Shown: in pieces, positions 32,815 through 41,088 of the stretch
How the letters are laid out: each line of letters starts with the position of its first letter
Numbering within the stretch: the first letter of the stretch is position 1
Source: Mycobacterium malmoense
Lineage (GTDB): Bacteria; Actinomycetota; Actinomycetes; Mycobacteriales; Mycobacteriaceae
NCBI RefSeq assembly: GCF_019645855.1
Contig: NZ_CP080999.1
Span: forward strand, 2,790,001-2,854,000
Length of the DNA stretch: 64,000 bases
Reading direction: 5' to 3'
Notes under the pieces: model-generated
What the model was told of the DNA's origin: nothing
Database searches by the model: none
Seen by the model: only the letters and a program-made list of their open reading frames with translations
Translations under genes and position numbers: made by a program

Positions 32815-33273
32815 ATGTCCAGCGACTCGAATCTACTGACGGCGCACCGTTCCATGACCGTGGCCATGATCGTGTTCGCCGCGGCGTTCGGCCTCCACGG
32901 GATCGACCACCTACGCCGGGGGATGGCGGCATCCCCACCATCGATCATGATTGGCGGAATGATCCAGGGGTCGGTCGTCGTGATCGCATTTGTGCTGGTC
33001 GTGCGCCAACATCGATGGGCGTCCCAGGCGGCGATCGTCGTGGGCTTCGGCAGCGCGGCCGTCTTCGTCTATGCGCACCTGCTGCCCACGTTTCTGCCGG
33101 GCTTTCAGGACAGCTTCACGTCCGGCCCGCGCGTCAACGTCACGTGGTTCTCCTGGCTGACGGCCGTCGCCGAGATCGGGGCCGGGCTGGTACTCGGCTA
33201 CGTGGGTTTGCAGGCTCGGCGGAGTCGGCCGGCCGTTCAGCTGATGGTTGCCGGCGGCCGCCAGGCCCGCTAA
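32815..33273 (+). CDS. DoxX-like four-helix membrane protein
   Basis: A 152-residue membrane protein with four hydrophobic segments at about residues 14-35, 43-61, 68-90 and 108-132. The size and arrangement fit DoxX-like proteins, which often partner oxidoreductases. The ATG at 32815 has a GGGAGAAG ribosome site. A 19-base palindrome directly upstream indicates regulated expression. Confidence 0.62.
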   Translation: MSSDSNLLTAHRSMTVAMIVFAAAFGLHGIDHLRRGMAASPPSIMIGGMIQGSVVVIAFVLVVRQHRWASQAAIVVGFGSAAVFVYAHLLPTFLPGFQDSFTSGPRVNVTWFSWLTAVAEIGAGLVLGYVGLQARRSRPAVQLMVAGGRQAR

Positions 33274-33366
33274 CCGAATTGGAGCCACACCGCAACGAAT
33301 CAGGTTGCGGGACAATGTAATCGCCAGCGCTGCGCAACGCGGGAATACGGCGGCATAATTGTCTGT

Positions 33367-33570
33367 GTGTCGCAACTACGCCAGGCGAAGGCGCTCGCCA
33401 ATCCCGCTCAACCGCACAGCGCGCTTATCCACGAGTTGGAGCGTTACATCGAGGCCCACAATCCCGACGTGACCGACGTCGACGTGGTGAGCGTGACGGA
33501 TACGGGTCAGGCTGACAAGAGCCACAAACCGGTCCGTCACTGGTATCACGTCACGTACGAAGCGGGTTGA
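33367..33570 (+). CDS. Small conserved hypothetical protein
   Basis: A 67-residue cytosolic protein from GTG 33367. It contains an amphipathic helix (HSALIHELERYIEAHNPDV), a VDVVSVTDTGQ strand and ends HWYHVTYEAG. Third-position GC usage looks coding. No family recognised and no ribosome site close to the GTG, so leaderless translation or a different start is possible. Confidence 0.5.
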   Translation: MSQLRQAKALANPAQPHSALIHELERYIEAHNPDVTDVDVVSVTDTGQADKSHKPVRHWYHVTYEAG

Positions 33571-33599
33571 TGCGCTTCCGGCAGAGCATGCCGCGCGGA

Positions 33600-34295
33600 C
33601 TATAGCTTGCCGGCGACAAAGTCGGCGGCCTGGTTTGCCATGCCGGCCTGGATGTACGCACTAGCGAGATGTTGGGGCCAGTTGTCGTGCCAGGTGTTCG
33701 GGTCGGCGGGGTTGCACACGGGATCGTCGCCGTGGCACAACTCGATGGTCCTGTCGTTGTAGATCGGGTTGAAGTTCGTGATCGGACCCACCCACTGGCT
33801 TCCGTTGCCGAACAAGGCGACGGCGGCGATGTGCTGATCGGTGCCCTCAGGGAGGGGACTGTCGAAACCTAAAGCGTTGAAGGGCACCGCGAGTACGACG
33901 TCGGTGACGGCCGCACCCAGCGAGTAGCCGCCCAGCACCAGCCGGGTGTTGGGGCAGTTGTCGACCATGTACTGGATGTGCCGGCTCATGTCGTTGGCCC
34001 CGACGTCGACCTCCGTGTCGGCCGGGTACTTCACGGCATAGGTGCCGAAACTCTTCCCGCTGACCTTGGATTCGAGCGCGTTGATGAAGGCATTGCCGAG
34101 CACGCCGGTCCCCGGTGATTCCTTTCGGCCGCGGGCGAACACCACCTCGACCTGGGGACAGTTCGCGGCGGCCGCCGACCGCGCGGCCCCCGGCGTCCCG
34201 GGCGGCAGCATCACGGCAGTCAAGGTCAGGGCCGCCGCGATCACGAACGCCGCCAGGCCAACGTCAACCGATCTACGGGAAAGTAAAGCGCGCAC
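33600..34295 (-). CDS. Cutinase-family (Culp) secreted esterase
   Basis: A 231-residue serine esterase of the cutinase-like protein family. The N-terminal hydrophobic segment (residues 12-45) is a long signal peptide or anchor. The mature part starts with the family segment CPQVEVVFARGRKESPGTG. The nucleophile lies in VLGGYSLGAAV, the Asp region is DDPVCNPAD and the His is in QHLASAYIQ, with paired Cys typical of the fold. It would hydrolyse short to medium acyl esters or phospholipids outside the cell. A second paralogue is at 48848. Confidence 0.9.
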   Translation of the reverse strand: MRALLSRRSVDVGLAAFVIAAALTLTAVMLPPGTPGAARSAAAANCPQVEVVFARGRKESPGTGVLGNAFINALESKVSGKSFGTYAVKYPADTEVDVGANDMSRHIQYMVDNCPNTRLVLGGYSLGAAVTDVVLAVPFNALGFDSPLPEGTDQHIAAVALFGNGSQWVGPITNFNPIYNDRTIELCHGDDPVCNPADPNTWHDNWPQHLASAYIQAGMANQAADFVAGKL

Positions 34296-34389
34296 AGCAC
34301 GATGCTAAAGCGATCGCTGCGCCGACGCCCGGCGGCCCGAACATCGACCATGGCGTCGGTGCCGCCAAGCCGGACGATAGGTTCAACTG

Positions 34390-35070
34390 ATGAGCCACGC
34401 CCACGCCAGCGCACCCGAGCGCCTGTTCGCGCTGGCCGAGCAGGCGCGCGGTTTCATGCCGGCCGACGAGGGGCGCGCCCTCTACGACGCCGCGCTGCGC
34501 TACCTCGACGGCGGTGTCGGCGTCGAGGTAGGCACCTACTGCGGCAAATCCACCCTGCTGCTTGGTGCGGCGGCCCAACAAACGGCCAGCGTGCTCTACA
34601 CGATCGATCACCATCACGGCTCCGAGGAACACCAGCCCGGCTGGGAATACCACGACGCCTCTTTGGTCGACGAGATCACCGGACTGTTCGACACGCTGCC
34701 CACGTTTCGTCGCACGCTCGACGCGGCCGGGCTGGACGACCACGTCGTCGCCGTCGTGGGCAAGTCGCCGGTGGTGGCTCGGGGGTGGCGGTCGCCGCTG
34801 CAGTTCTTGTTCATCGACGGCGGCCATTCCGAGGAAGCCGCCACGCAGGACTTCGACGGATGGGCGAAGTGGGTGAGCCCCGGCGGGGCGCTGGCCATCC
34901 ACGACGTGTTCCCGGACCCTCGCGACGGCGGGCGGCCGCCCTACCACATCTATTGCCGCGCAATCGATTCCGCAAAGTTCCGGGAGGTTTCGGTTACCGG
35001 CTCGCTACGGGTGCTCGAACGCATCGGTGGGCAGCCGGGCGAGCCCATCGTCAGCGGCCGGGGCCGGTAA
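34390..35070 (+). CDS. Class I SAM-dependent methyltransferase
   Basis: A 226-residue enzyme of the Methyltransf_24/macrocin-type group. Motif I is GVEVGTYCGKSTLLLGAA, followed by YTIDHHHGSEEHQPGWEY, in which the His-rich loop could bind a metal. FLFIDGGHSEEAATQDFDGW is the conserved acidic motif. Its 3' end overlaps the convergent toroid-protein gene by 20 bases. It probably methylates a sugar or small molecule and might serve the adjacent glycosyltransferase operon. Confidence 0.78.
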   Translation: MSHAHASAPERLFALAEQARGFMPADEGRALYDAALRYLDGGVGVEVGTYCGKSTLLLGAAAQQTASVLYTIDHHHGSEEHQPGWEYHDASLVDEITGLFDTLPTFRRTLDAAGLDDHVVAVVGKSPVVARGWRSPLQFLFIDGGHSEEAATQDFDGWAKWVSPGGALAIHDVFPDPRDGGRPPYHIYCRAIDSAKFREVSVTGSLRVLERIGGQPGEPIVSGRGR

Positions 35071-36127
35071 CCACGCATTCGCAATCGAAGTCGGACTGCA
35101 ACCCCATCGGCAGCCCGTCGCCGCGGAAGATCCCACTGCCCGCGGTGGTATCCGACAACGCGTCGGCCGCCAGAATCATCGCCGCCCCGGTCCAGGTGGT
35201 GCGCTCCTCGGGCCACCGCTTTCCATCGGCGAACACCAGGCCCGTCCAATACGAGCCGTCCTCTTCTCGCAGGTGCTGCATCGCCGCGAATTGCCGATGC
35301 GCGGCCGACCGGTGGCCGATGGCATCGAGCGCCATCACCAGTTCGCACGTCTCGGCTCCCGTCACCCAGGGTCGGTCGTCGACACAGCGGATGCCGAGGC
35401 CGCTGACCACGAAGTCGTCCCAGCGCCGCTTGATTCGCGCCGCGGCCGCCGGGCCCCGCAGCGCGCCACCGAGGATGGGGTAGTACCAGTCCATCGAGTA
35501 GCGGTCTTTTTCGGTGAAGGCGTCCGGATGCGCGGCGATCGCGTGGCCGAGCCGGCCCAACGCCAGTTCCCATTCCGGCTGGGGTTCCCCGGCGAGGGCG
35601 GCCAGCGCGAGCGCGCAACGGACACTGTGGAACACGCTGGCGCATCCCGTCATCAGCGCCTCTGGGACGGGCCCGGCTTCGCTTCGGGCCCAACAGATCT
35701 CGCCATAGCCGGTCTGCAGGTCGATGACGAAATCGATCGCCCTGTGCACCACCGGCCACATCCGGGCGGCGAAGGACTTGTCCCCGGTGATCAGCAGGTG
35801 GTGCCAGACACCGGTGGCGATGTACGCGCAGAAGTTGCTGTCGCTGTTGGCGTCTTCGACAACCCCCTCGCGGACCTGGAGGGGCCAGGAGCCGTCGGGC
35901 CGCTGCGTGCGGCGGCTCCAGTCGAACGCGGCCCGGGCCGGCTCCAGCAGTCTGGCCGCGGTGAGCGCCATCGCGCATTCCACGTGATCCCACGGATCGG
36001 TATGGCCGCCCTCGAACCAGGGGATGGCGCCCGACGATTCCTGTGCGGCGGCGATGGACAGCGCGGTCTGTCGGCATTGCTCGGGACTAAGCACACCCGG
36101 AACCGCCGGTGGGTTAGACCGATGCAA
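35051..36127 (-). CDS. Prenyltransferase/squalene-cyclase-type alpha/alpha-toroid protein
   Basis: A 358-residue protein built of helix pairs. Repeats are seen as DPWDHVECAMALTAARLLEP, QRPDGSWPLQV, WPVVHRAIDFVIDLQTGYG, VTGAETCELVMALDAIGH and REEDGSYWTGLVF. The xxDGSW-type motif is shared with terpene cyclase and protein prenyltransferase beta subunits, but the cyclase DxDD motif is not evident. It is the last gene of an operon: its TTG start at 36127 overlaps the methyltransferase stop by 14 bases (GTG 36094 is an alternative). No signal peptide. Confidence 0.72.
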   Translation of the reverse strand: MHRSNPPAVPGVLSPEQCRQTALSIAAAQESSGAIPWFEGGHTDPWDHVECAMALTAARLLEPARAAFDWSRRTQRPDGSWPLQVREGVVEDANSDSNFCAYIATGVWHHLLITGDKSFAARMWPVVHRAIDFVIDLQTGYGEICWARSEAGPVPEALMTGCASVFHSVRCALALAALAGEPQPEWELALGRLGHAIAAHPDAFTEKDRYSMDWYYPILGGALRGPAAAARIKRRWDDFVVSGLGIRCVDDRPWVTGAETCELVMALDAIGHRSAAHRQFAAMQHLREEDGSYWTGLVFADGKRWPEERTTWTGAAMILAADALSDTTAGSGIFRGDGLPMGLQSDFDCECVVTGPGR

Positions 36128-36872
36128 CTGAATGCCCCAGGGTTGCTTGGCTTTTCGTGGCCCGCCGCTTGGTGAAATACATCGCCACGCTCTTGCCCAC
36201 CAGCGGATTGAGCAGCGACTCCGCCAGCTGGGTTATCTTCGGCCGCCGCATCAGGTCCCACACCAGGAGTTTGTGGTATGCGGTCACCGCGGGGTGATCG
36301 GTATTGGACACGCCCACGGCGCATTTCAGCCACCAGAACGGCGAATGCAGCGCATGCGCGTGGTGGGCGTGCGTCAATTCCATTCCGCCGCTGGTGATCT
36401 TGTCCCGCAATTCGCTAGCCCGGTAGATGCGCACGTGGCCGCCTTCGTTGCTGTGGTATTCCTCGGAAAGGAGCCAGCACAGCCGCTCGGGCAGCCATCG
36501 CGGCACGCTGACCGCCAGCGTGCCACCGACTTTGAGAACCCTGATCAGTTCGGTGATGGCGGCGTCGTCCTGTGGGACGTGTTCCAAAATTTCCGAGGCG
36601 ATGACGCAGTCGAACGTCTCGTCGGCGTACGGCAAGCTCAACGCGTCGCCGAGAACCACCTTCGCCGACGCCGCCGCGGGCGCCTCGCCGGTCTCGGCCA
36701 TCGCACGCAGAATGGTGTCGACGGAACGCAGTTCGGACGCATCGCGGTCGAAGGCGACGACGTCGGCGCCGCGCCGATAGGCTTCGAACGCGTGCCGGCC
36801 GGCCCCGCAACCCACGTCGATCACCCTGACGGACGGCCCGATGCCGAGCCGGCCGAAATCGACTGTCAGCAT
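36114..36872 (-). CDS. Class I SAM-dependent methyltransferase (operon member)
   Basis: A 252-residue methyltransferase with motif I VRVIDVGCGAGRHAFEAYRRG, motif II VVAFDRDASELRSV and the Methyltransf_11 pattern FDCVIASEILEHVPQDD. The ATG at 36872 overlaps the glycosyltransferase stop by 7 bases (ATGCTGA), and its own stop overlaps the next gene, so all three are translationally coupled. The tail is basic, which suggests membrane or acidic-ligand contact. It may methylate the product of the glycosyltransferase. Confidence 0.83.
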   Translation of the reverse strand: MLTVDFGRLGIGPSVRVIDVGCGAGRHAFEAYRRGADVVAFDRDASELRSVDTILRAMAETGEAPAAASAKVVLGDALSLPYADETFDCVIASEILEHVPQDDAAITELIRVLKVGGTLAVSVPRWLPERLCWLLSEEYHSNEGGHVRIYRASELRDKITSGGMELTHAHHAHALHSPFWWLKCAVGVSNTDHPAVTAYHKLLVWDLMRRPKITQLAESLLNPLVGKSVAMYFTKRRATKSQATLGHSVASV

Positions 36873-38101
36873 CGCGCGATCGCCCGCTCGTAAACGCCCA
36901 CCGTCTGCGCGGCCACGGCTTCCCAACTGAATACGTTGAGCGCGCGATCCCGGCCCGCCTTGCCCATGCTGCGGCGCTTGTCCGGCAAGTCGAGGAGCTC
37001 ACCGAGCGCACGGGTCAGCGCGTCGACGTCGGCGGCCGGCACCAGCTCGGCGCATGCGCCATCGGTCCCCAGGACTTCGGGCAGCGCGCCGACCCGGCTG
37101 GCGACGATCGGGGTGCCGCTCGCCATGGCCTCCACCGCGGGCAACGAAAACCCTTCGTAGAGCGACGGAATGCAGGCGACCTCGGCCGACGCGAACAGCG
37201 CGGCCAGCTCGGCATCGGAAAGCCCGCTGGTGATGTGGACGATGTCGGAAATCCCGAGTTCGGCGATGAGTTTGTGGGTGGGACCGTTGGGTTCCACCTT
37301 GGCGACGAGCCGCAACTCGAGGTCCCGGCTCGTGCGCAGCCTGGCGATCGCCTGCAGCAGGGTCCGGACGCCCTTTAGCGGGGTGTCGGCGCTGGCGATC
37401 GCGATGACGCGGCCGGGGTGCCGCGGACGCGATCCCGGCTTGAACAACTCGGTGTTGACACCCAACGGCACCACGTGGAGCTGATCCGGCGAGACACCGA
37501 AGTCGGCGACGATGTCGGCGGCAGACGACGACGACACCGTCAACAGGTCCGGGATCCGGCGCGCCACCTGTTCCTGCATCTTGGAGAAGCCATACCAACG
37601 GTGCACCAACGGTTTTCGCCACCACCGTGCGGCCGCGACGTCGAGCACCCGGTCGCGGGTGATGGGGTGATGCACGGTGGCCACCACCGGTAGCCCCGTG
37701 CCGGCGATGGCGAGCAGTCCGGTTCCCAGGCTCTGGTTGTCGTGGACGAGGTCGAAATCGTTCACCCGGTCGGCCAGCAACCGGGCGACGCGAAGCGTGA
37801 ACGTTCGCGGCTCGGGAAAGCCCGCCGTCCACACCGTCAGCAGTTCCAACAGGTCGATCGAGTCGCGAATCTCGCTCGGATGCGGCACCCGGAACGGGTC
37901 AGGCTCGCGGTAGAGATCCAGGCTGGGCACTTTGGTCAATCGCACCCGCGGATCGAGCAGTTCCGGATAGGGCTGGCCGGAGAAGACTTCGACGTCATGG
38001 CCGAGTTCGACCAGGCCACGGCTGAGATGGCGCACATAGACGCCCTGTCCGCCGCAATGATCCTTACTGCGATAGGACAGCAGGGCGATACGCATACTCA
38101 A
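36866..38101 (-). CDS. Glycosyltransferase family 4 (GT-B fold)
   Basis: A 411-residue glycosyltransferase. The N-terminal Rossmann domain has GGQGVYVRHLSRGLVELGH for acceptor binding. The C-terminal domain carries ASADTPLKGVRTLLQAIA and the donor-binding EX7E motif in PSLYEGFSLPAVEAMASG. Family members transfer sugars from nucleotide donors to lipid or other acceptors at the cytosolic face. It leads a three-gene operon with a methyltransferase and a toroid protein. A perfect TetR-type palindrome lies 84 bases upstream of its ATG. Confidence 0.88.
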   Translation of the reverse strand: MSMRIALLSYRSKDHCGGQGVYVRHLSRGLVELGHDVEVFSGQPYPELLDPRVRLTKVPSLDLYREPDPFRVPHPSEIRDSIDLLELLTVWTAGFPEPRTFTLRVARLLADRVNDFDLVHDNQSLGTGLLAIAGTGLPVVATVHHPITRDRVLDVAAARWWRKPLVHRWYGFSKMQEQVARRIPDLLTVSSSSAADIVADFGVSPDQLHVVPLGVNTELFKPGSRPRHPGRVIAIASADTPLKGVRTLLQAIARLRTSRDLELRLVAKVEPNGPTHKLIAELGISDIVHITSGLSDAELAALFASAEVACIPSLYEGFSLPAVEAMASGTPIVASRVGALPEVLGTDGACAELVPAADVDALTRALGELLDLPDKRRSMGKAGRDRALNVFSWEAVAAQTVGVYERAIARC

Positions 38102-38184
38102 CTCTTATCCGCCGGTGAAAGAACGCGGGCGACCGCCCCCCGATCCATCGCGATCAACGGACTCCCGAATTCCGTGACAGCAAA

Positions 38185-38200
38185 CTGGACATGTGTCCAG
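38185..38200. promoter_or_regulatory. Palindromic operator upstream of the glycosyltransferase operon
   Basis: CTGGACA-TG-TGTCCAG is a perfect inverted repeat of the size bound by TetR dimers, located 84-99 bases before the glycosyltransferase start. No regulator gene is adjacent, so the protein would be encoded elsewhere. Confidence 0.6.
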
Positions 38201-38281
38201 ACTATAGTTCGATCAGCTAATTGACGCAATGAGCCCCGTCTGAGGCTACGGGTGCTGTTTGGGGCTGCGAGCTCCGCCTAG

Positions 38282-38392
38282 GTCAGCACGGCCGCATCGA
38301 CCGTGCTCTGACGGCTTCCGGTGTGCATCCAGGGCGGAATTGCTGGGATTTCTCCGCCCAGGACGCACGCTAAAAGCCCAGGATGCACACTC
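38282..38392. repeat. Cluster of imperfect palindromes
   Basis: Two hairpins occur in tandem. The first pairs GTCAGCACGG (from 38282) with CCGTGCTCTGAC (to 38312). The second pairs 38321-38338 with 38353-38370 (15 of 18 positions; core GGGCGGA/TCCGCCC). A third half-copy at 38375-38392 repeats the GTGTGCATCC sequence inverted. No coding potential is evident across it. Confidence 0.6.
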
Positions 38393-38460
38393 CAACGCCG
38401 ACCGGGCTAGACAGGGCTAGACACGCGAGCTGGACATACGCCCCTCGCCGTACCGATGGA

Positions 38461-38528
38461 CGATGTGTCCACCTCAGCGCGACAACCAGAGCGGCCGCCC
38501 GAGTTGTCGCGCGTAGGCGGGCACATCG
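38461..38528. repeat. Imperfect palindrome related to the 32.6-kb element
   Basis: Arms 38461-38486 and 38503-38528 are inverted with about four mismatches. They share the outer GATGTG(C/T)CC(G/A)CCTA and inner GCGACA sequences with the perfect palindrome at 32617-32670. The loop is GC-rich (AGCGGCCGCCC). Confidence 0.65.
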
Positions 38529-38617
38529 GATGCCCCCTCCTCCGCCAGAGACGCGTGTGGCGCATGTGACCATGCAAGCCAACGATGAACCGTTCGGCTC
38601 GGCCGCACGTGCACTCA

Positions 38618-38635
38618 GGTATAGAAAGCTATACC
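38618..38635. promoter_or_regulatory. Palindrome upstream of GMC oxidoreductase
   Basis: GGTATAG-AAAG-CTATACC is a perfect 7-base-arm inverted repeat 26 bases before the GTG start of the GMC oxidoreductase, within the expected promoter. It is a likely repressor site. Confidence 0.55.
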
Positions 38636-38660
38636 CAGCTGCATTTAGGAGCCAGGTGCT

Positions 38661-40205
38661 GTGTTGGAGCCGCGTTACGACGTCGTCGTGTGTGGGGCCG
38701 GGTCGTCGGGATCGGTGATCGCCGGCCGATTGGCGGAAAACCCTGACGTGAAGGTCTTGCTTTTGGAGGCCGGCGGCACCGATGACGTCCCCAGCGTGAC
38801 CGAGGCAAGCCGGTGGCCGTCGAATCTCGGGAGCGAACGCGACTGGGGTTTCGTCTCCGAGCCGGACCCTCGGCTCCGTGGGCGCTCGATCCCGTTCTCG
38901 ATGGGCAAAGTGCTCGGCGGCGGATCAAGCATCAATTTGATGGTGTGGGCGCGCGGGCACCGCAGCGACTGGGACCACTTCGCATCCGAATCCGGTGAAC
39001 CGGCCTGGGGCTACGGGCCGGTGCTGGATCTGTACCGGCGCATCGAGGATTGGCAGGGCATCGGTGAGCCGAATCATCGGGGCAGGGGCGGACCGGTGTT
39101 CGTGCAGCCGGCGCCCAACGCGCATCCGGTGGCCACGGCGGCGTTGGAGGCGGCCAGGGCAATAGGGATTCCCACCTACCAGAGTCCCAACGGCCGCCTG
39201 ATGGAGGACACCCGCGGTGCCGCCATCGCCGACCTGCGCTGGCGCGACGGGAAACGCCTGTCGGTGTTTCGCACCTACACCGCGCCGCATCTGCCCAAGC
39301 CGAACCTGACGGTTTTGCCGCACGCACTGGTCACCCGGGTGCTTTTCCAGGGCAACCGCGCCGTCGGCGTCGAGGTCGTCCACGGCGGCGCGGTGCATCG
39401 AGTGGCTGCCGACGCCGAGGTCGTGCTGTCGCTCGGCGCAATCCACACGCCCAAGGTGCTGATGCAGTCCGGGGTCGGAGACGAAGACGAATTGCGGCGC
39501 GCCGGAGTCACGGTCCGCCAGCACCTGCCCGGGGTCGGCCGCAACTTCCAGGACCACTTCGGGTTCGATTGCGTGTGGGAATTCCCCGAGGATCTGCGCG
39601 GCAGCACACAGGTGCCGGCGACGCTGTTCTGGGACTCCGGAGCGGCGGACATCAGGGGACCGGATTTGTTCGCGTGTTTGGGGCCGTTTCCCAAGGCCAC
39701 TTCGGAGAACGTCGCGAAATATGGCTTGCCACAGAACAGTTGGATCCTGTTTGGCTCACCGACACACCCCAGTAGCCGCGGCCGGTTGCGGTTGTCGGGC
39801 CCCGATCCCGCCGACCCGATTCGGATCGAAGCCAACGCGCTGTCGGACGCCGACGATCTCAAGGCCGCGATCGCCTGCGTCGAGACCCTGCGCGAGATCG
39901 GCAACTCGGCGAAGCTTCGCCCGTTCGTCACGCGCGAGGTCATGCCGGGCAACCTGTCGGGCGCTGAGCTGGACGCGTATCTGCGCGATGCCGTCACCAC
40001 CTACTGGCATGAATCCGGGACGGCGAAGATGGGCCGCGACGCCCTGTCGGTGGTCGACGGGCATCTGAAGGTCTACGGCAGCGAAAACCTGCGCGTGGCG
40101 GACGCATCGATCATGCCGCGCATCACGAGCGCGAACACCATGGCCCCCTGCGTCGTGATCGGCGAGCGCGCCGCGCAATTCATCAAAGCCGAACACCGGT
40201 TCTAA
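38661..40205 (+). CDS. GMC-family FAD oxidoreductase (choline/alcohol dehydrogenase-like)
   Basis: A 514-residue flavoenzyme. The N-terminal FAD motif is VVVCGAGSSGSVIAGRLAEN, and GMC signature 1 is GKVLGGGSSINLMVWARGH. The C-terminal catalytic His is in TTYWHESGTAKMG and a second region reads ASIMPRITSANTMAPCVVIG. It oxidises a primary or sugar alcohol; the substrate is unknown. The start is GTG 38661 with AGGAG upstream. A short palindrome in the promoter suggests regulated expression. Confidence 0.87.
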   Translation: MLEPRYDVVVCGAGSSGSVIAGRLAENPDVKVLLLEAGGTDDVPSVTEASRWPSNLGSERDWGFVSEPDPRLRGRSIPFSMGKVLGGGSSINLMVWARGHRSDWDHFASESGEPAWGYGPVLDLYRRIEDWQGIGEPNHRGRGGPVFVQPAPNAHPVATAALEAARAIGIPTYQSPNGRLMEDTRGAAIADLRWRDGKRLSVFRTYTAPHLPKPNLTVLPHALVTRVLFQGNRAVGVEVVHGGAVHRVAADAEVVLSLGAIHTPKVLMQSGVGDEDELRRAGVTVRQHLPGVGRNFQDHFGFDCVWEFPEDLRGSTQVPATLFWDSGAADIRGPDLFACLGPFPKATSENVAKYGLPQNSWILFGSPTHPSSRGRLRLSGPDPADPIRIEANALSDADDLKAAIACVETLREIGNSAKLRPFVTREVMPGNLSGAELDAYLRDAVTTYWHESGTAKMGRDALSVVDGHLKVYGSENLRVADASIMPRITSANTMAPCVVIGERAAQFIKAEHRF

Positions 40206-40233
40206 GGCCGGCCGCTTTTGTTACCATCGCGCG

Positions 40234-41037
40234 GTGCACGATTCGGCTGCGCCGGGCGGCCGCGGACAGCGCTCCGTTTCACGGCGCGAAGTCCTCAAAT
40301 ACGCTCTGGCGCCGACTCTCCTGAGCCTGGGGTCGCTGGCCGCGAATCTCGACGCACATCGAGCGGCGGCCGCCGACATGAGGCTGATCGATTTCGCCGA
40401 GCGCAGGATTCCGCCGGACGAGATCAAATCGGCGGGCTACGGCGGGGTGGTGAATTACGTGTCCGAGTCGCGGCCGGGCGCGAACTTCGAGGCCAAGCCC
40501 ATCACCCGCGAGTACGCGGACGCGCTGCGGGCGGCGGGTCTTCACATCGTGAGCAATTTTCAGTACGGAAAGCCCGGTTGGCCCGATCCGTCGGACTACA
40601 CCCGCGGGTTCGACGGCGGTGTCGCCGACGCGCGGACGGCGCTGGGGCTGCACGCCGCGGCCGGGGGACCGGACTCGGCTCCGATCTTCTTCAGTGTCGA
40701 CGACGACATCGACCTCAACGCGTGGAATGGCGTTGCCGTCAATTGGTTTCGGGGAATCAACTCGGTGCTGGGCGTGACCCGCACCGGCATCTACGGGCAT
40801 GCCCAGGCGTGCGGATGGGCGATCGGAGACGGCGTCATAGGGAACTCGACCACCGCGGGTCACCGGTGGGCGTGGCAGACGAAGTCGTGGTCGCATGGCG
40901 AGCGCGAACCCATGGCGGTGCTGTATCAGGCCGTGGTCAACAGCCCGTCGAGCCCGGGCCCGCTGTTGGGCGGCATCAACGTGGACGTGGACGACGTCCT
41001 CGCAACCGACTACGGGCAGTGGGATTTCGCTCGATGA
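40234..41037 (+). CDS. Exported DUF1906 (GH25-like) protein, Rv2525c-like
   Basis: A 267-residue protein. The N-terminus SVSRREVLKYALAPTLLSLG is a twin-arginine-type signal, suggesting folded export by Tat. The mature domain is a DUF1906 TIM-barrel related to glycoside hydrolase 25: YGGVVNYVSESRPGANFEAK, LHIVSNFQYGKPGWPD, APIFFSVDDDIDLNAWNG and GINVDVDDVLATDYGQWDF, with acidic residues on strand ends. It resembles Rv2525c. The start at 40234 is an in-frame ATG after a possible earlier GTG. Confidence 0.83.
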   Translation: MHDSAAPGGRGQRSVSRREVLKYALAPTLLSLGSLAANLDAHRAAAADMRLIDFAERRIPPDEIKSAGYGGVVNYVSESRPGANFEAKPITREYADALRAAGLHIVSNFQYGKPGWPDPSDYTRGFDGGVADARTALGLHAAAGGPDSAPIFFSVDDDIDLNAWNGVAVNWFRGINSVLGVTRTGIYGHAQACGWAIGDGVIGNSTTAGHRWAWQTKSWSHGEREPMAVLYQAVVNSPSSPGPLLGGINVDVDDVLATDYGQWDFAR

Positions 41038-41076
41038 TCGACACCCCGCGAGCCGGTGGCTCGCGGGGTGTCGATC
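41036..41076. terminator. Perfect 19-bp hairpin between convergent genes
   Basis: GATCGACACCCCGCGAGCC (41036-41054) pairs exactly with 41058-41076 around a GGT loop. It starts inside the stop codon of the DUF1906 gene and ends 12 bases before the katG stop on the other strand, so it would terminate both transcripts. Confidence 0.85.
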
Positions 41077-41088
41077 CGGTCCCAGGCC

